A model generated the notes under the pieces. The model did no database searches and was not told the DNA's origin. It worked only from the letters and a program-made list of their open reading frames with translations. DNA of 64,000 bases, taken from positions 2,504 to 66,503 of the forward strand of contig NZ_LMMP01000045.1 of the NCBI RefSeq assembly GCF_001422815.1, in the 5' to 3' direction. This DNA is from Methylobacterium sp. Leaf91. GTDB lineage: Bacteria; Pseudomonadota; Alphaproteobacteria; Rhizobiales; Beijerinckiaceae. This document shows positions 40,429-49,365 of the stretch, piece after piece. Each line of letters starts with the position of its first letter. Position 1 is the stretch's first letter. The position numbers and the translations under genes are program-made.

Positions 40429-40751
40429 CCACACTCTCCAGCCGGAACGCCAGAACGGGGCATTCCGGGACACCAAAAACATAGCCGTTCGGCAAAACGC
40501 TGCGGGCGGCGGGTCCGATCCCATCGGATGCGCAACACCGGCGAGCGTCGGCGAGACATAATGTTCGCGCGTTCCGTAAGCAAGCTTTTACCGCCGTGAA
40601 CGGTATCCCGTCGACAGAAAAGCACATCCTGTCCTGAGACCGGGAAATCTTCGTTGGTGCTTCAACTGCCCGGTCATCCTCTCGGCTCGTCCCAATCCGA
40701 GGCGACAGCTGCCTCATCGGGTTGGCGGCAAGGCGCCACTTTTCGCCCGGA
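40429..40751. other. intergenic stretch upstream of infA
   Basis: Holds the infA upstream region and the 3' flank of the binding-protein gene. Reading frames here overlap infA in other frames and lack support. I see no distinct repeat or RNA. Confidence 0.4.
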
Positions 40752-41897
40752 TCAGGGCGTCACGACATTGCCGGCGTAGTCGATACGGCCGTCGGGGGTC
40801 TTCTTCCACACCTGCAGCTGGTAGCCGGGCGCTTTGGTCTGGCCTTTATCGTCGAATGAGACCTCGCCAAGGGCGGTCTTCAGCGGCGCACCGCCATGGA
40901 GGAACGCCGCGACTTTGCGGCCCTCATTCGATTTGGTTTGCTCGACGGCCTGTCTGAGGATCTCGACCGCCGCATAGCCCTGCGCCGCGACCATGTCGGT
41001 CTCCGGACTCCTCGGCTTGGCCGCCGCTCCCTTGGGCTCCGGCAGCTTTCGCGGTTCGGGGGCAAGGGTCATCACGGTCCCCTCGGCGCCGGGACCGGCC
41101 CCGGCGGCGAACTCCTTGTCGAGCAGTCCATCGCTGCCGACGAGGGGAATGGCCAGACCCGCTTCGCGCAGGGAACGGATCAGCAGCCCCGCTTCCGGCG
41201 CAAGGCCACCGAAATAAACGACCTCGATCCGGGCGCGCTTCAGGCGGGCGACGAGGGCGGAGAGATCCTTGTCGCCGCGGCCGAGGCTTTCGAAGGCAGT
41301 CTCCGCCTGTCCATTCGTTTTGAGACTGCGAGCGACGTCGTCGACGAGACCCCGACCGAACGTGCTCCTGTCATGGACGAGGCCGATACGCCGCCCTCTG
41401 AAACGCTCGAGGAGATAGCCCGCCGCGATCGGCCCCTGCTCCGCATCGCTACCACCGAGGCGGAAGACGTTCCAGGCCCCACGCGTGGTCAAGGCGGGCC
41501 AGGCGATGCCGACCGTCACAGCGACGATCCCCGCTTCCTCGTAGACCGGCAGCGCCGATGCGGCCACGGCGGCATTGAGCGGCCCGATGACGAGGGGCAC
41601 GCGATCGGCGGCGAATTTCCGCGCGACGGCCAGCCCCTGCTTGCCGTCGCCGGCATCGTCGGCAACGACGAGAGCGAGCTTCCGGCCCGAGGCTCCCGTC
41701 GCGCGGTTGAGATCCGCCACCGCTTGTTCGGCCCCGGCCCGGAGGCCCTGCCCGAAGGCGGCGTCAGGCCCGGTCAGGGGAAGCGAGAGCCCGATCCGGA
41801 TCGGCGCCTGCGCGGCGCTCTGCGCCACGGCGCCGGAGGGTGAGAGGGCAAGCACAGCGAGGATCGCTACGGCGGCCGAGGGGAGAAAGGGTCTCAT
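40752..41897 (-). CDS. periplasmic branched-chain amino acid-type substrate-binding protein
   Basis: 381 residues from the ATG at 41897 (MRPFLPSAAVAILAVLAL); the signal peptide is cut near AVAQS. Peripla_BP_6/LivK fold: PIRIGLSLPLTGPDAAFGQGLRAGAEQAV, VPLVIGPLNAAVAASALPVYEEAGI, RRIGLVHDRSTFGRG and VAAQGYAAVEILRQAVEQT. Binds an amino acid, amide or related solute for an ABC importer. No permease or ATPase genes are adjacent, so it is an orphan in this window. Divergent from the XdhC operon, whose start lies 265 bases away. Confidence 0.88.
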   Translation of the reverse strand: MRPFLPSAAVAILAVLALSPSGAVAQSAAQAPIRIGLSLPLTGPDAAFGQGLRAGAEQAVADLNRATGASGRKLALVVADDAGDGKQGLAVARKFAADRVPLVIGPLNAAVAASALPVYEEAGIVAVTVGIAWPALTTRGAWNVFRLGGSDAEQGPIAAGYLLERFRGRRIGLVHDRSTFGRGLVDDVARSLKTNGQAETAFESLGRGDKDLSALVARLKRARIEVVYFGGLAPEAGLLIRSLREAGLAIPLVGSDGLLDKEFAAGAGPGAEGTVMTLAPEPRKLPEPKGAAAKPRSPETDMVAAQGYAAVEILRQAVEQTKSNEGRKVAAFLHGGAPLKTALGEVSFDDKGQTKAPGYQLQVWKKTPDGRIDYAGNVVTP

Positions 41898-42162
41898 GGA
41901 ACGGGGCCCGGAGGATTGGCGAGTAGAGGGCCCGATCTTCATAGCGCGCGCCAGCGGATTTGGCGCGGCCTGAAGCGCGCGTGCGCCCCGGCGACGAGAC
42001 GCCTCCTCCGTGCTTGTCCGCACGTTTCGGAGATGGGACGTCCGGCAGGCATGGCATGGGCTTCGCCTCCGCATTGTGCCATCCGCGCCGGAGCTTATCT
42101 CCCCGAGGCGGCGTTGCGTGAGTGCCGTCATGCTCGAAGACGCGCAGCGCGCGGAGTGTCCC

Positions 42163-42486
42163 ATGCTCTCCACCGAAACCGATATCCTCAACGCGGCCGA
42201 GTCGTGGCGCCGTAGCGGGCGCGGCGTGGCGCTTGCCACCGTCGTCGAGACCTGGGGCTCCGCGCCTCGCCCGGTCGGCAGCCACCTCGTCGTCGACGAG
42301 GGCGGAAACTTCCTCGGCTCGGTCTCTGGCGGCTGCGTCGAGGGGGCCGTCATCACCGAGGCACTGGATGCCATCTCCGATGGACGGCCGCGGGTGATCG
42401 AGTTCGGCGTTGCCGACGAGACCGCCTGGCGGGTGGGATTGTCCTGCGGCGGGCGCATCCGCGTCTTCGTCGAACGCATCGACTGA
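42163..42486 (+). CDS. XdhC N-terminal-domain protein (CoxI family)
   Basis: About 107 residues from the ATG at 42163; an ATG at 42130 is another option. This is the XdhC_CoxI N-terminal domain alone: VALATVVETWGSAPRPVGSHLVV, GSVSGGCVEGAVITEALDAI and the end GLSCGGRIRVFVERI. XdhC binds molybdenum cofactor and helps insert the sulfurated form into xanthine dehydrogenase-family enzymes. The C-terminal domain is on the next gene, 9 bases downstream, so XdhC is split into two chains. First gene of a four-gene operon. Confidence 0.87.
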   Translation: MLSTETDILNAAESWRRSGRGVALATVVETWGSAPRPVGSHLVVDEGGNFLGSVSGGCVEGAVITEALDAISDGRPRVIEFGVADETAWRVGLSCGGRIRVFVERID

Positions 42487-42495
42487 AGCGGCGCC

Positions 42496-43212
42496 ATGCA
42501 ACTCGATTCTCTCCGTGCCCTCAATGTCGAGCGCGCCGCGCGCCGCGCCGCGCTGCTCATCACCGATCTCGATGACGGCAGCCAGCGTGTGGTCCGCGAG
42601 GCCGAGATCCCGGCCGATCCCCTCGCCGACATCCTGGCGCGGCGCCTCGCCTCGGGGAAGAGCGGCCTCGTCGAGGTGGAGGGGCGGCAGCTCTTCCTCA
42701 CAGTCCAGGCTCCCAAGGTCCGGCTCGTCCTCATCGGGGCAGTGCATATCAGTCAGGCTTTGTGCCTGATGGCGGCGGCGATCGACCTTTCGGTGAGCGT
42801 CATCGACCCGCGAACGGCCTTCGCCACCCCCGAGCGTTTTCCTGAGGTTTCCCTTGTGCCGCTCTGGCCGGACGAAGCCCTGGCCGGACCCGTGCCGCCC
42901 CTCGACCGCTATTGTGCCGTCGCCGCCCTGACCCACGATCCGAAGATCGACGATCCCGCGCTGATCGCCGCCCTGAAGGCCGAGTGCTTCTATGTGGGTG
43001 CCCTCGGCTCGCGGAAGACCCATGCCGCGCGGGTCGAACGCTTGTCGCAGGCGGGGTTCTCGTCGGAACAGATCGGGCGGATCGAGGCGCCGATCGGCCT
43101 CGACATCGGCGCCGTGAGCCCGGCCGAGATCGCCGTCTCGATCCTGGCGCAGGTCGTCTCCACCCTGCGCGGCGCCGATCCGCGCGCTACCAAGCCCGGA
43201 GTTCCCGCTTGA
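42496..43212 (+). CDS. xdhC: XdhC C-terminal Rossmann-domain protein
   Basis: 238 residues. Residues 1-70 form a small N-terminal part. Residues 75-225 match the XdhC Rossmann domain (KVRLVLIGAVHISQALCLMAAAI, YCAVAALTHDPKIDDPAL, FYVGALGSRKTHAARVERL, IGLDIGAVSPAEIAVSILAQVV). In XdhC proteins it works with the N-terminal domain carried by the preceding gene. It overlaps the next gene by 4 bases (TTGA). Confidence 0.9.
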   Translation: MQLDSLRALNVERAARRAALLITDLDDGSQRVVREAEIPADPLADILARRLASGKSGLVEVEGRQLFLTVQAPKVRLVLIGAVHISQALCLMAAAIDLSVSVIDPRTAFATPERFPEVSLVPLWPDEALAGPVPPLDRYCAVAALTHDPKIDDPALIAALKAECFYVGALGSRKTHAARVERLSQAGFSSEQIGRIEAPIGLDIGAVSPAEIAVSILAQVVSTLRGADPRATKPGVPA

Positions 43213-44249
43213 AGTTCGGTTCGGTCGCGATCTCGCAAGCCGCGGGGCTCATCGCGGCCCATACTCTGCGGGCCGACGATGTGATCGTCCGCAAGGGGCG
43301 GCCGATCGGGAGTGAGGATGCGCGCCGTCTCGGTGAGGCCGGCCTCGACAGTGTGGTGGCGGTGACCCTGGAGGCGGGCGATGTCGGCGAGGACGAGGCC
43401 GCCGCCCGCCTCGCCGGCCGGGTCGCGGGGGCTGGCCTTTCGGCAAGTCCCGCTTTCACGGGACGCTGCAATCTCCACGCGGAGGTGCCGGGCCTTCTGA
43501 TGATCGACCGCGCCGTCATCGACGCCGTGAACGGGGTGGACGCGGCGATCACGCTGGCGACCCTGCCTCCTTTCCGGCCTGTCATCCCCGGCGAGATGGT
43601 GGCGACGGTCAAGATCATCCCCTACGCCGTCTCGGCTTCCGCCCTTGAGCGCGCGTGTGGGATCGCGACGCCCGAGGCACTGACGGTCATCCCCTATCGC
43701 CGTCGCCGGGTCGGCGTCGTCTCGACCCTGTTGCCGGGGCTGAAGGAGACCACCATCGCCAAGACCCTGCTCAACCTCGAGCGCCGGCTGGCGCCGACCG
43801 GGGCCGGGATCGTCTCGGATATCCGGGTGTCGCACGAGGCTGGCGCCATGGCCGCCGCCCTTCGCCAGACCATCGCCCGCGACGAGGCCGATCTCGTCGT
43901 GGTGTTCGGCGCTTCGGCCATCGCCGACCGGCGCGACGTCATCCCCGCCGGTATCGAGGCGGCGGGCGGTGAGGTGGAGCATTTCGGCATGCCCGTCGAT
44001 CCCGGCAACCTGCTTCTGGTCGGCCGTATCGGCGACGTCCCGGTCATCGGTGCGCCGGGATGCGCGCGCTCGCCCGCCGAGAATGGGTTCGACTGGATTC
44101 TCCACCGCCTTCTCGCCGGCCTCGTCGTCAGCCGGGCCGATATCGTCGGGCTCGGTGTCGGAGGCCTGCTCATGGAGATCGTGTCCCGTCCGCAGCCTAG
44201 ATCAGGCGAGGAAAGCGCGCTGGACGAGGGCATGACGGACGATGCCTGA
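43209..44249 (+). CDS. molybdopterin-binding protein of the XdhC/MocA operon
   Basis: 346 residues from a TTG at 43209 overlapping the xdhC stop; no ATG gives a complete N-terminus. The second half is a MoCF/MogA-like molybdopterin-binding fold: RRVGVVSTLLPGLKETTIAKT, VSHEAGAMAAALRQTIARDEADLVVVFGASAIADRRDV, then FGMPVDPGNLLLVGRIG and VPVIGAPGCARSPAENGFDW. The first half is a helper domain. Such proteins accompany MocA and XdhC in alphaproteobacteria and are thought to hold the cofactor during cytidylation or hand-over. Overlaps mocA by 8 bases. Confidence 0.85.
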   Translation: MKFGSVAISQAAGLIAAHTLRADDVIVRKGRPIGSEDARRLGEAGLDSVVAVTLEAGDVGEDEAAARLAGRVAGAGLSASPAFTGRCNLHAEVPGLLMIDRAVIDAVNGVDAAITLATLPPFRPVIPGEMVATVKIIPYAVSASALERACGIATPEALTVIPYRRRRVGVVSTLLPGLKETTIAKTLLNLERRLAPTGAGIVSDIRVSHEAGAMAAALRQTIARDEADLVVVFGASAIADRRDVIPAGIEAAGGEVEHFGMPVDPGNLLLVGRIGDVPVIGAPGCARSPAENGFDWILHRLLAGLVVSRADIVGLGVGGLLMEIVSRPQPRSGEESALDEGMTDDA

Positions 44250-44835
44250 TCGGATCGGCATCCTCCTCCTCGCCGCCGGGCGGGGGACGCGTTTCGGCCA
44301 AGCGTCGAAGATGCTCGGCACCCTCGACGGCAAGCCACTCGTGCGCCACGCGGCCGAGTCAGCGGTCGCGGCGAAACTCGGGCCCGTGGCGGTCGTAATT
44401 GGCGCGCATGGCGCAGCAATCCGGCAGGCACTTGCCGGCCTCGACCTGCGGTTCATCGACAACCCGGCCTATGCGGACGGGCTGTCGACCTCCCTGCGGT
44501 GCGGTCTCGACGCCCTGCCGGGTCCCGATGGAATCATCGTCATGCTGGGGGACATGCCGCGTGTCCGGCCGTCCCACCTCGCCACCCTGGCCGCCGCTTT
44601 CCTGGCTGCCGATCCGGTGCCCGCCGCCATTGTCCCGGTCCATCGCGGCGTGCGCGGAAACCCGGTTCTGTTGAATCGCGCGCTCCTCGCACCCGACCTG
44701 GCCTCGCTCACCGGTGACCAGGGTGCCGGCCGTCTCCTCGCGGCGCGGACGGACGTCGTCGAATGGGAGATGGATGCCGCCGTCACCTTCGACATCGATA
44801 CGCAGACGGCCCTGATCGCTGCCGCCGGTGCTTGA
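44242..44835 (+). CDS. mocA: molybdenum cofactor cytidylyltransferase-like NTP transferase
   Basis: 197 residues. GT-A type nucleotidyltransferase: LLLAAGRGTRFGQASKML at 8-25 binds CTP, DGIIVMLGDMPRVRPSHL near 93-110 is the metal site, followed by VHRGVRGNPVLLNRAL and TGDQGAGRLL. MocA joins CMP to molybdenum cofactor, giving the MCD form used by XdhC-dependent hydroxylases. Last gene of the operon; the following gene converges with its stop codon directly adjacent. Confidence 0.9.
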   Translation: MPDRIGILLLAAGRGTRFGQASKMLGTLDGKPLVRHAAESAVAAKLGPVAVVIGAHGAAIRQALAGLDLRFIDNPAYADGLSTSLRCGLDALPGPDGIIVMLGDMPRVRPSHLATLAAAFLAADPVPAAIVPVHRGVRGNPVLLNRALLAPDLASLTGDQGAGRLLAARTDVVEWEMDAAVTFDIDTQTALIAAAGA

Positions 44836-44997
44836 TCAGGAGGCCTTGCCCGACCGCTTCGCCTCGTTCCGGCACCGGTCGGAACAGTAGCGGACCTCGT
44901 CCCAGACACGTTCCCATTTCTTGCGCCAGGCGAAGGGCTTGCCGCAGGCGGCGCAGACCTTGGTGGGCAGATCCGCCTTCTTGCGCATGCGCGACAT
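44836..44997 (-). CDS. DUF2256 small zinc-ribbon-like protein
   Basis: 53 residues. The ATG at 44997 gives MSRMRKKADLPTKVCAACG; the protein contains CAACGKPFAWRKKWERVWDE and YCSDRCRNEAK. Two CxxC-like pairs (CAAC, CSDRC) suggest a zinc ribbon. DUF2256 genes are often close to photolyase/cryptochrome genes; a (6-4)-type photolyase is about 1.7 kb away here. It lies 12 bases after the formyltransferase gene on the same strand and abuts the mocA stop. Confidence 0.88.
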   Translation of the reverse strand: MSRMRKKADLPTKVCAACGKPFAWRKKWERVWDEVRYCSDRCRNEAKRSGKAS

Positions 44998-45009
44998 GGG
45001 AATTTCGTC

Positions 45010-45882
45010 CTATCGCCCGAGTTGCCCGACATCCGCGACGGCGACCGGGCTCCAGCGGGTGATCTGGATGAAGCCGTCGCGCGCGGCGATCACTACGTGG
45101 CGGCGGTAGCGGTGAACGATCGTTCCCGGCGCATGGCGGTGCGGCTCGCGCCAGCCCTCCGCCGCCGCCACGAAGATGGAGTTGTCGCCCAGCCGCGCAA
45201 TGGTCTCGATGGTGCCGAAGGCCCGCATCCGCCGCAGGATCGCCTCGACGTCGGTGCGGAAATCGAGGGTCCTGTCCGCATCGGTGGCACGGGCCCAATA
45301 GGAGCCTTCGCCCTGGGGCTGGGCTGCCTGCCAGCGCGCCGGCAGGTCACGCGCAATCGGTCCCGAGGCGAGCCGCCGGGCGGCGATCTGGCATCGGGCC
45401 AACAGGGTCTCGTGGGTCTCCTGCGGCGCCATCGCGAAGGTCTCCTGCGCGAGAATGTCGCCGGTATCGAACCCCTCCTCGGCCAGCACATGCGCCGTCA
45501 CGCCCCAGCTGTCGCGTGCATCGGTGATCGCCTTGAACAGGGGATAGGGGCCGCGCCCCACCGGCAGGGGCGAGGGATGGAAGTTCAGGGCGTAGGCGGC
45601 CCGGTTGCGCCAGCCCTTGATAAGCCAGGGGTAACCGGCCACCACCAAGGCCCAGTCCGTCCCGTGGGTCTGCGTCAGGGCATCGAGATCCGCGAGCTTG
45701 ATCCGGGAAAGCTGCATCGGGATGCGATGTCGGCGGCTCTGGGCCACGACCGCCTCGTTGTGATCGTAGAGCCCGTCGCAGGGCCGGGTGAACAGCTTGA
45801 TCGGAGTCCATCCGGCTTCCACCAGCGCTTCGAAAACGCCTCCGAGGAAATCGATGCCGGCGAAGGCAAACTTCATGAACAT
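45010..45882 (-). CDS. formyltransferase-family protein
   Basis: 290 residues; start at 45882 or at the second Met at 45876 (MKFAFAGIDF). N-terminal formyl transferase fold with the catalytic-type loop LNFHPSPLPVGRGPYPLF near 99-115 and the downstream Asp motif GVTAHVLAEEGFDTGDILAQ. A C-terminal FMT-like domain follows (TLDFRTDVEAILRRMRAFG). This is the fold of methionyl-tRNA formyltransferase and sugar formyltransferases using 10-formyl-tetrahydrofolate, but the loop differs from housekeeping Fmt, so the substrate is unknown. Co-oriented with the DUF2256 gene, divergent from the SDR-photolyase pair. Confidence 0.85.
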   Translation of the reverse strand: MFMKFAFAGIDFLGGVFEALVEAGWTPIKLFTRPCDGLYDHNEAVVAQSRRHRIPMQLSRIKLADLDALTQTHGTDWALVVAGYPWLIKGWRNRAAYALNFHPSPLPVGRGPYPLFKAITDARDSWGVTAHVLAEEGFDTGDILAQETFAMAPQETHETLLARCQIAARRLASGPIARDLPARWQAAQPQGEGSYWARATDADRTLDFRTDVEAILRRMRAFGTIETIARLGDNSIFVAAAEGWREPHRHAPGTIVHRYRRHVVIAARDGFIQITRWSPVAVADVGQLGR

Positions 45883-45978
45883 CCCCGGGGCGTGGTTGCG
45901 AGACGTGCGACTCTACGGATGGGGCCTCACAGGCTCCACGGCAGCATGATCCGCCTTACCTAACCGATCCGGCAGGGA

Positions 45979-46725
45979 ATGGGAGCGGTCATGAACCGGG
46001 TTGTGATCTACGGCGGAACCGGCGGCATCGGCATGGCCACGGCGCAGGCCCTGCGTAAGCGCGGTATCCCGCTGCATCTCGCGGCACGGGATCCCCAGCG
46101 CCTCGAAGACGCCGCCGCCCGTCTGGGAGACACGACCTTCACGGCCGGCGACGTCACTGACCCCGCCCATTTCACCACGGTGACGCAGGAAGCGGGCGGT
46201 TCGCTCGCAGGCCTCGTCTACGCGGTCGGGACGATCAACCTGAAGCCGCTGGCCAAGCTGACCGTCGACGACGCGGTAACGGATTTCAAGCTCAACGCCC
46301 TCGGCGCTCTTCTCGCTCTCCAGGCCGCGGCGCCGGCGCTGAAAGCTGGTGCGGGCGAGACAGGAGCCGGCGTCGTCCTGTTCTCCACCGTGGCGGTGGC
46401 ACAGGGCTTTCCGGCCCATGCCTCGGTCGCCATGGCGAAGGGGGCGGTCGAGGGTCTCGCCCTGTCCCTCGCCGCCGAACTCAGCCCTCAGATCCGGATC
46501 AACGTCGTCGCCCCCTCGCTGACGCGCACGCCGCTCGCCGCCGCGATCACCGGCAACGAGACGCTGGCCGCCGGGATCGCATCCATGCACGCCCTCCAGC
46601 GCCTGGGCACGCCGGACGATATCGGTGCGCTCGCCGCCTTCCTCGTCTCGGCGGAAGCCGGGTGGATCACCGGCCAGATCATCGGCGCGGATGGCGGTCG
46701 CTCGGCCCTGCGTACGAAGGGGTGA
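45979..46725 (+). CDS. SDR-fold protein lacking the catalytic tyrosine
   Basis: 248 residues; ATG at 45979, with an alternative at 45991. Rossmann fold with YGGTGGIGMATAQAL at 11-25, GLVYAVG near 78-84 in place of NNAG, S136 (LFSTVAV) and K154, but the tyrosine four before the lysine is replaced by valine (HASVAMAKGA). The end LVSAEAGWITGQIIGADGG is typical of SDRs that form tetramers. Without Tyr it may be non-catalytic, structural, or use another residue. It overlaps the photolyase gene by 4 bases (GTGA), so the two are surely co-translated. Confidence 0.88.
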   Translation: MGAVMNRVVIYGGTGGIGMATAQALRKRGIPLHLAARDPQRLEDAAARLGDTTFTAGDVTDPAHFTTVTQEAGGSLAGLVYAVGTINLKPLAKLTVDDAVTDFKLNALGALLALQAAAPALKAGAGETGAGVVLFSTVAVAQGFPAHASVAMAKGAVEGLALSLAAELSPQIRINVVAPSLTRTPLAAAITGNETLAAGIASMHALQRLGTPDDIGALAAFLVSAEAGWITGQIIGADGGRSALRTKG

Positions 46726-48272
46726 CCCACCAACGCACGCTCCGCTTCGTCCTCGGTGATCAGCTCCACCGCCGCGTTTCCTCGCTCACCGATCTCGACC
46801 CGCACTCCGACATCGTTCTCATGGTCGAGGTGTGGGAGGAGGCGACCTATGTCCGGCACCACAAGCAGAAGATCGCTTTCCTGTTCTCGGCGATGCGCCA
46901 TTTCGCGGCCGATCTGGAGGCCGAGGGCATCACCGTCGACTATGTGCGCCTCGATGCGCCGGGCAATACCGGCTCGTTCACCGGAGAACTCCAGCGAGCG
47001 GTCGCGCGGCACGAACCCGACAGGATCGTCGTCACCGAGCCCGGCGAGTGGCGCGTCTGGGAGATGATGCAGGGATGGCGTGATGACCTGCCGATGCCCG
47101 TCGAGCTTCGCGAGGACAACCGTTTCCTCTGTCCGCGCTCGGATTTCGCGCGCTGGGCCGAGGGACGGCACGCCCTACGGATGGAGACGTTCTATCGCGG
47201 CATGAGAAAGCGCACTGGCCTCCTGATGAAGGACGGCGAGCCGATCGGCGGCCAGTGGAACTTCGACCACGACAACCGGAAGAAATTGCCACGCGGGCAC
47301 CGCCCCCCGGAACGCCCGGGCTTCGCGCCCGATGCGATCACGTCCGAGGTCATCGCCCTGGTCGCGGACAGGTTCGCCGGGCATTTCGGCGATCTCGATG
47401 CCTTCCGCTGGCCCGTCACCCGCGCCGACGCCGTCGTCGCTCTGAAGCACTTCCTGGCCGAGTGTCTTCCGCGTTTCGGCGACTACCAGGATGCGATGAA
47501 GTCGGGCGCGCCGTTTCTCTACCATGCGCTGATCTCGCCGGCACTGAATGCGGGCCTGCTCACGGCGGGGGAGGTCTGCCGGGAAGCGGCCCGCGCCTAT
47601 GACGAGGGAGCAGCGCCGCTCAACTGCGTCGAGGGCTTCATCCGCCAGATCCTCGGATGGCGCGAATACGTCCGGGGGCTCTACTGGGCCAGGATGCCGG
47701 CCTATGCCGAGACCAACACCCTCGGCGCCAAGCGTGATCTGCCCTGGTTCTACTGGTCGGGCAAGACGCGCATGAACTGCCTTGCGCAATGCGTCGCCGA
47801 GACGCGGGCCCATGCCTACGCCCATCACATCCAGCGGCTGATGGTGACTGGCAATTTCGCCCTGCTGGCCGGGATCGAACCGGCGCAGGTGGAGGAATGG
47901 TATCTCGTGGTCTATGCCGATGCCTACGAATGGGTGGAGTTGCCCAACGTCCACGGCATGGTCCTGTGGGCGGATGGCGGCGTCATGGGCTCGAAACCGT
48001 ATGCGGCCTCGGGTGCCTACATCAACCGGATGTCGGATTACTGCCGGGGCTGCACCTACGACGTCGCTGCCAAGTCCGGCGACAGCGCCTGCCCGTTCAA
48101 CTACCTCTACTGGAACTTCCTCATTGAAAATGCAGACCGCCTGGCGGGGAACCCGAGGATGGCGATGCCCTACCGTACCCTCGACGGATTGGGCGAGCAG
48201 CGACGGGAGGAGATCACGACTGATGCGGCCCGCTTCCTGGCCGGCCCGGAGATGCGTCCCGCCCCGCCCTGA
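46722..48272 (+). CDS. phrB: Fe-S (6-4)-type bacterial photolyase / cryptochrome
   Basis: 516 residues from a GTG at 46722. N-terminal alpha/beta domain begins LRFVLGDQLHRRVSSL; the rest is the FAD-binding helical domain. Cysteines C353 (RMNCLAQ), C441 and C444 (YCRGC) and C457 (SACPFN) match the spacing of the 4Fe-4S ligands of Agrobacterium PhrB (C350, C438, C441, C454), all shifted by 3. H368 and H369 (YAHHIQRLMV) fit the active-site histidines. These enzymes use light and FADH to repair pyrimidine (6-4) photoproducts, or act as photoreceptors. Organised with an SDR-like gene; DUF2256 lies nearby. Confidence 0.93.
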   Translation: MTHQRTLRFVLGDQLHRRVSSLTDLDPHSDIVLMVEVWEEATYVRHHKQKIAFLFSAMRHFAADLEAEGITVDYVRLDAPGNTGSFTGELQRAVARHEPDRIVVTEPGEWRVWEMMQGWRDDLPMPVELREDNRFLCPRSDFARWAEGRHALRMETFYRGMRKRTGLLMKDGEPIGGQWNFDHDNRKKLPRGHRPPERPGFAPDAITSEVIALVADRFAGHFGDLDAFRWPVTRADAVVALKHFLAECLPRFGDYQDAMKSGAPFLYHALISPALNAGLLTAGEVCREAARAYDEGAAPLNCVEGFIRQILGWREYVRGLYWARMPAYAETNTLGAKRDLPWFYWSGKTRMNCLAQCVAETRAHAYAHHIQRLMVTGNFALLAGIEPAQVEEWYLVVYADAYEWVELPNVHGMVLWADGGVMGSKPYAASGAYINRMSDYCRGCTYDVAAKSGDSACPFNYLYWNFLIENADRLAGNPRMAMPYRTLDGLGEQRREEITTDAARFLAGPEMRPAPP

Positions 48273-48275
48273 ATC

Positions 48276-49028
48276 TCACCAGGGCTGCCAGACGGCCAGG
48301 GTGACATAGGGGCTTCCCCCGCCATCGGTTTCGGTCTGGTAGCCGAGCGAGGCGCGGAAACTCACGTCGCCGATGCGAAAGTCGGTGGCGTGGACACCGA
48401 TCCCGAACTTCGAGTAGCCGCTTCCATCCAGATAGACGGTAGCCTCCGGGCCGAGATAGGTCCCCCACAGGCCATGACCCCAGGCGAGCCGGCCCCAGGC
48501 GCTCTGGCGCGTCGAGCCGAGGATCGCAGTGGCGGTGAGAAGAGTGGTTTGCGTCGGCCGCGCCCAGACCTCCCCGTGCAGCCTGATGCCGTAGCGGTCG
48601 GGCAGAACCAGCGTGCCGACGACGTTCCGCTCCACTTCGATGCTTCCCTCCGGACCAGCGAAAGCGGCGACCACGCCCCAATCGCGGAACCATTGGTATC
48701 CGGCGAGCACAGCTCCGAGCGCCGTAAGGCGCGTCTGATCCGTGGAAATGCCCCGTATCGTCGGGCCGCGTTCGGCCCTCGCCCCTGCGCCGCCGCTTGC
48801 GAGGATAGCGAAACCGTCCCGATCGCGCCCGTCGAACGTGATCTTCGCGCCCGCCGTGATGAAGGGGGATGCTCCGGCATCGAGGCTGCCGAAGATCAGT
48901 GCCGAGATCGAGCCCTCTTCCGATTGAGCCGGGTTCGAGACGAGGCCACAGCAGAGTGCGGCGCAGCACATGAGTATCGGATGAGCCGAATGCAGTGACC
49001 GTCTCGTCGATCTGGCCGGTCGTCCCAC
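48276..49028 (-). CDS. bcsS: BcsS-like outer-membrane/periplasmic protein
   Basis: 250 residues. A basic start and hydrophobic stretch (ILMCCAALCCGLVSNPAQS) form a signal peptide. The body is alternating beta-strand with many glycines (ALIFGSLDAGASPFITAGAKITFDG, GFAILASGGAGARAE, AVLAGYQWF, AWGRLAWGHGLWGTYLGPEATVYLDG, FRIGDVSFRASLGYQ), as in the cellulose-biosynthesis protein BcsS family, likely a small outer-membrane barrel. No bcsA/B genes are adjacent, so the link to cellulose is only by family. It converges on the photolyase, 3 bases from its stop. Confidence 0.68.
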   Translation of the reverse strand: MGRPARSTRRSLHSAHPILMCCAALCCGLVSNPAQSEEGSISALIFGSLDAGASPFITAGAKITFDGRDRDGFAILASGGAGARAERGPTIRGISTDQTRLTALGAVLAGYQWFRDWGVVAAFAGPEGSIEVERNVVGTLVLPDRYGIRLHGEVWARPTQTTLLTATAILGSTRQSAWGRLAWGHGLWGTYLGPEATVYLDGSGYSKFGIGVHATDFRIGDVSFRASLGYQTETDGGGSPYVTLAVWQPW

Positions 49029-49365
49029 GTCCCTTCTCCCTCCGTATTACCGGAGGACAAATGTACGACATCCTATGAGAAGTTGTACTGGTTCGTGAAT
49101 ATTGGACTGTGGGTCGTGCGCATAGACCGCCCAATACGATTCGGGAACAGGCGCCGTTTTGCTTTTGTTCTATTTGATAAAACTTCAGGATTTGTTTGCT
49201 TGATTTTAGGTTGTGGGGCGTCCGTGTTCGATCTGCCGGTATGTTCCGTCCGTATCGGCAATGGTGGACCCGCGATGCCGCATGGAGGTCAAAGCTGATT
49301 CGGTTGGCGTCGGGCGGGGACTAGGATAGAGCCCGCGGCAGGACCGTCGCCAAAGGCCGAGTTTC
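49029..49365. other. AT-richer intergenic stretch between bcsS and exoD
   Basis: Upstream region of both divergent genes. Composition drops in GC around 49060-49220. No gene, clear promoter or repeat could be assigned. Confidence 0.4.
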
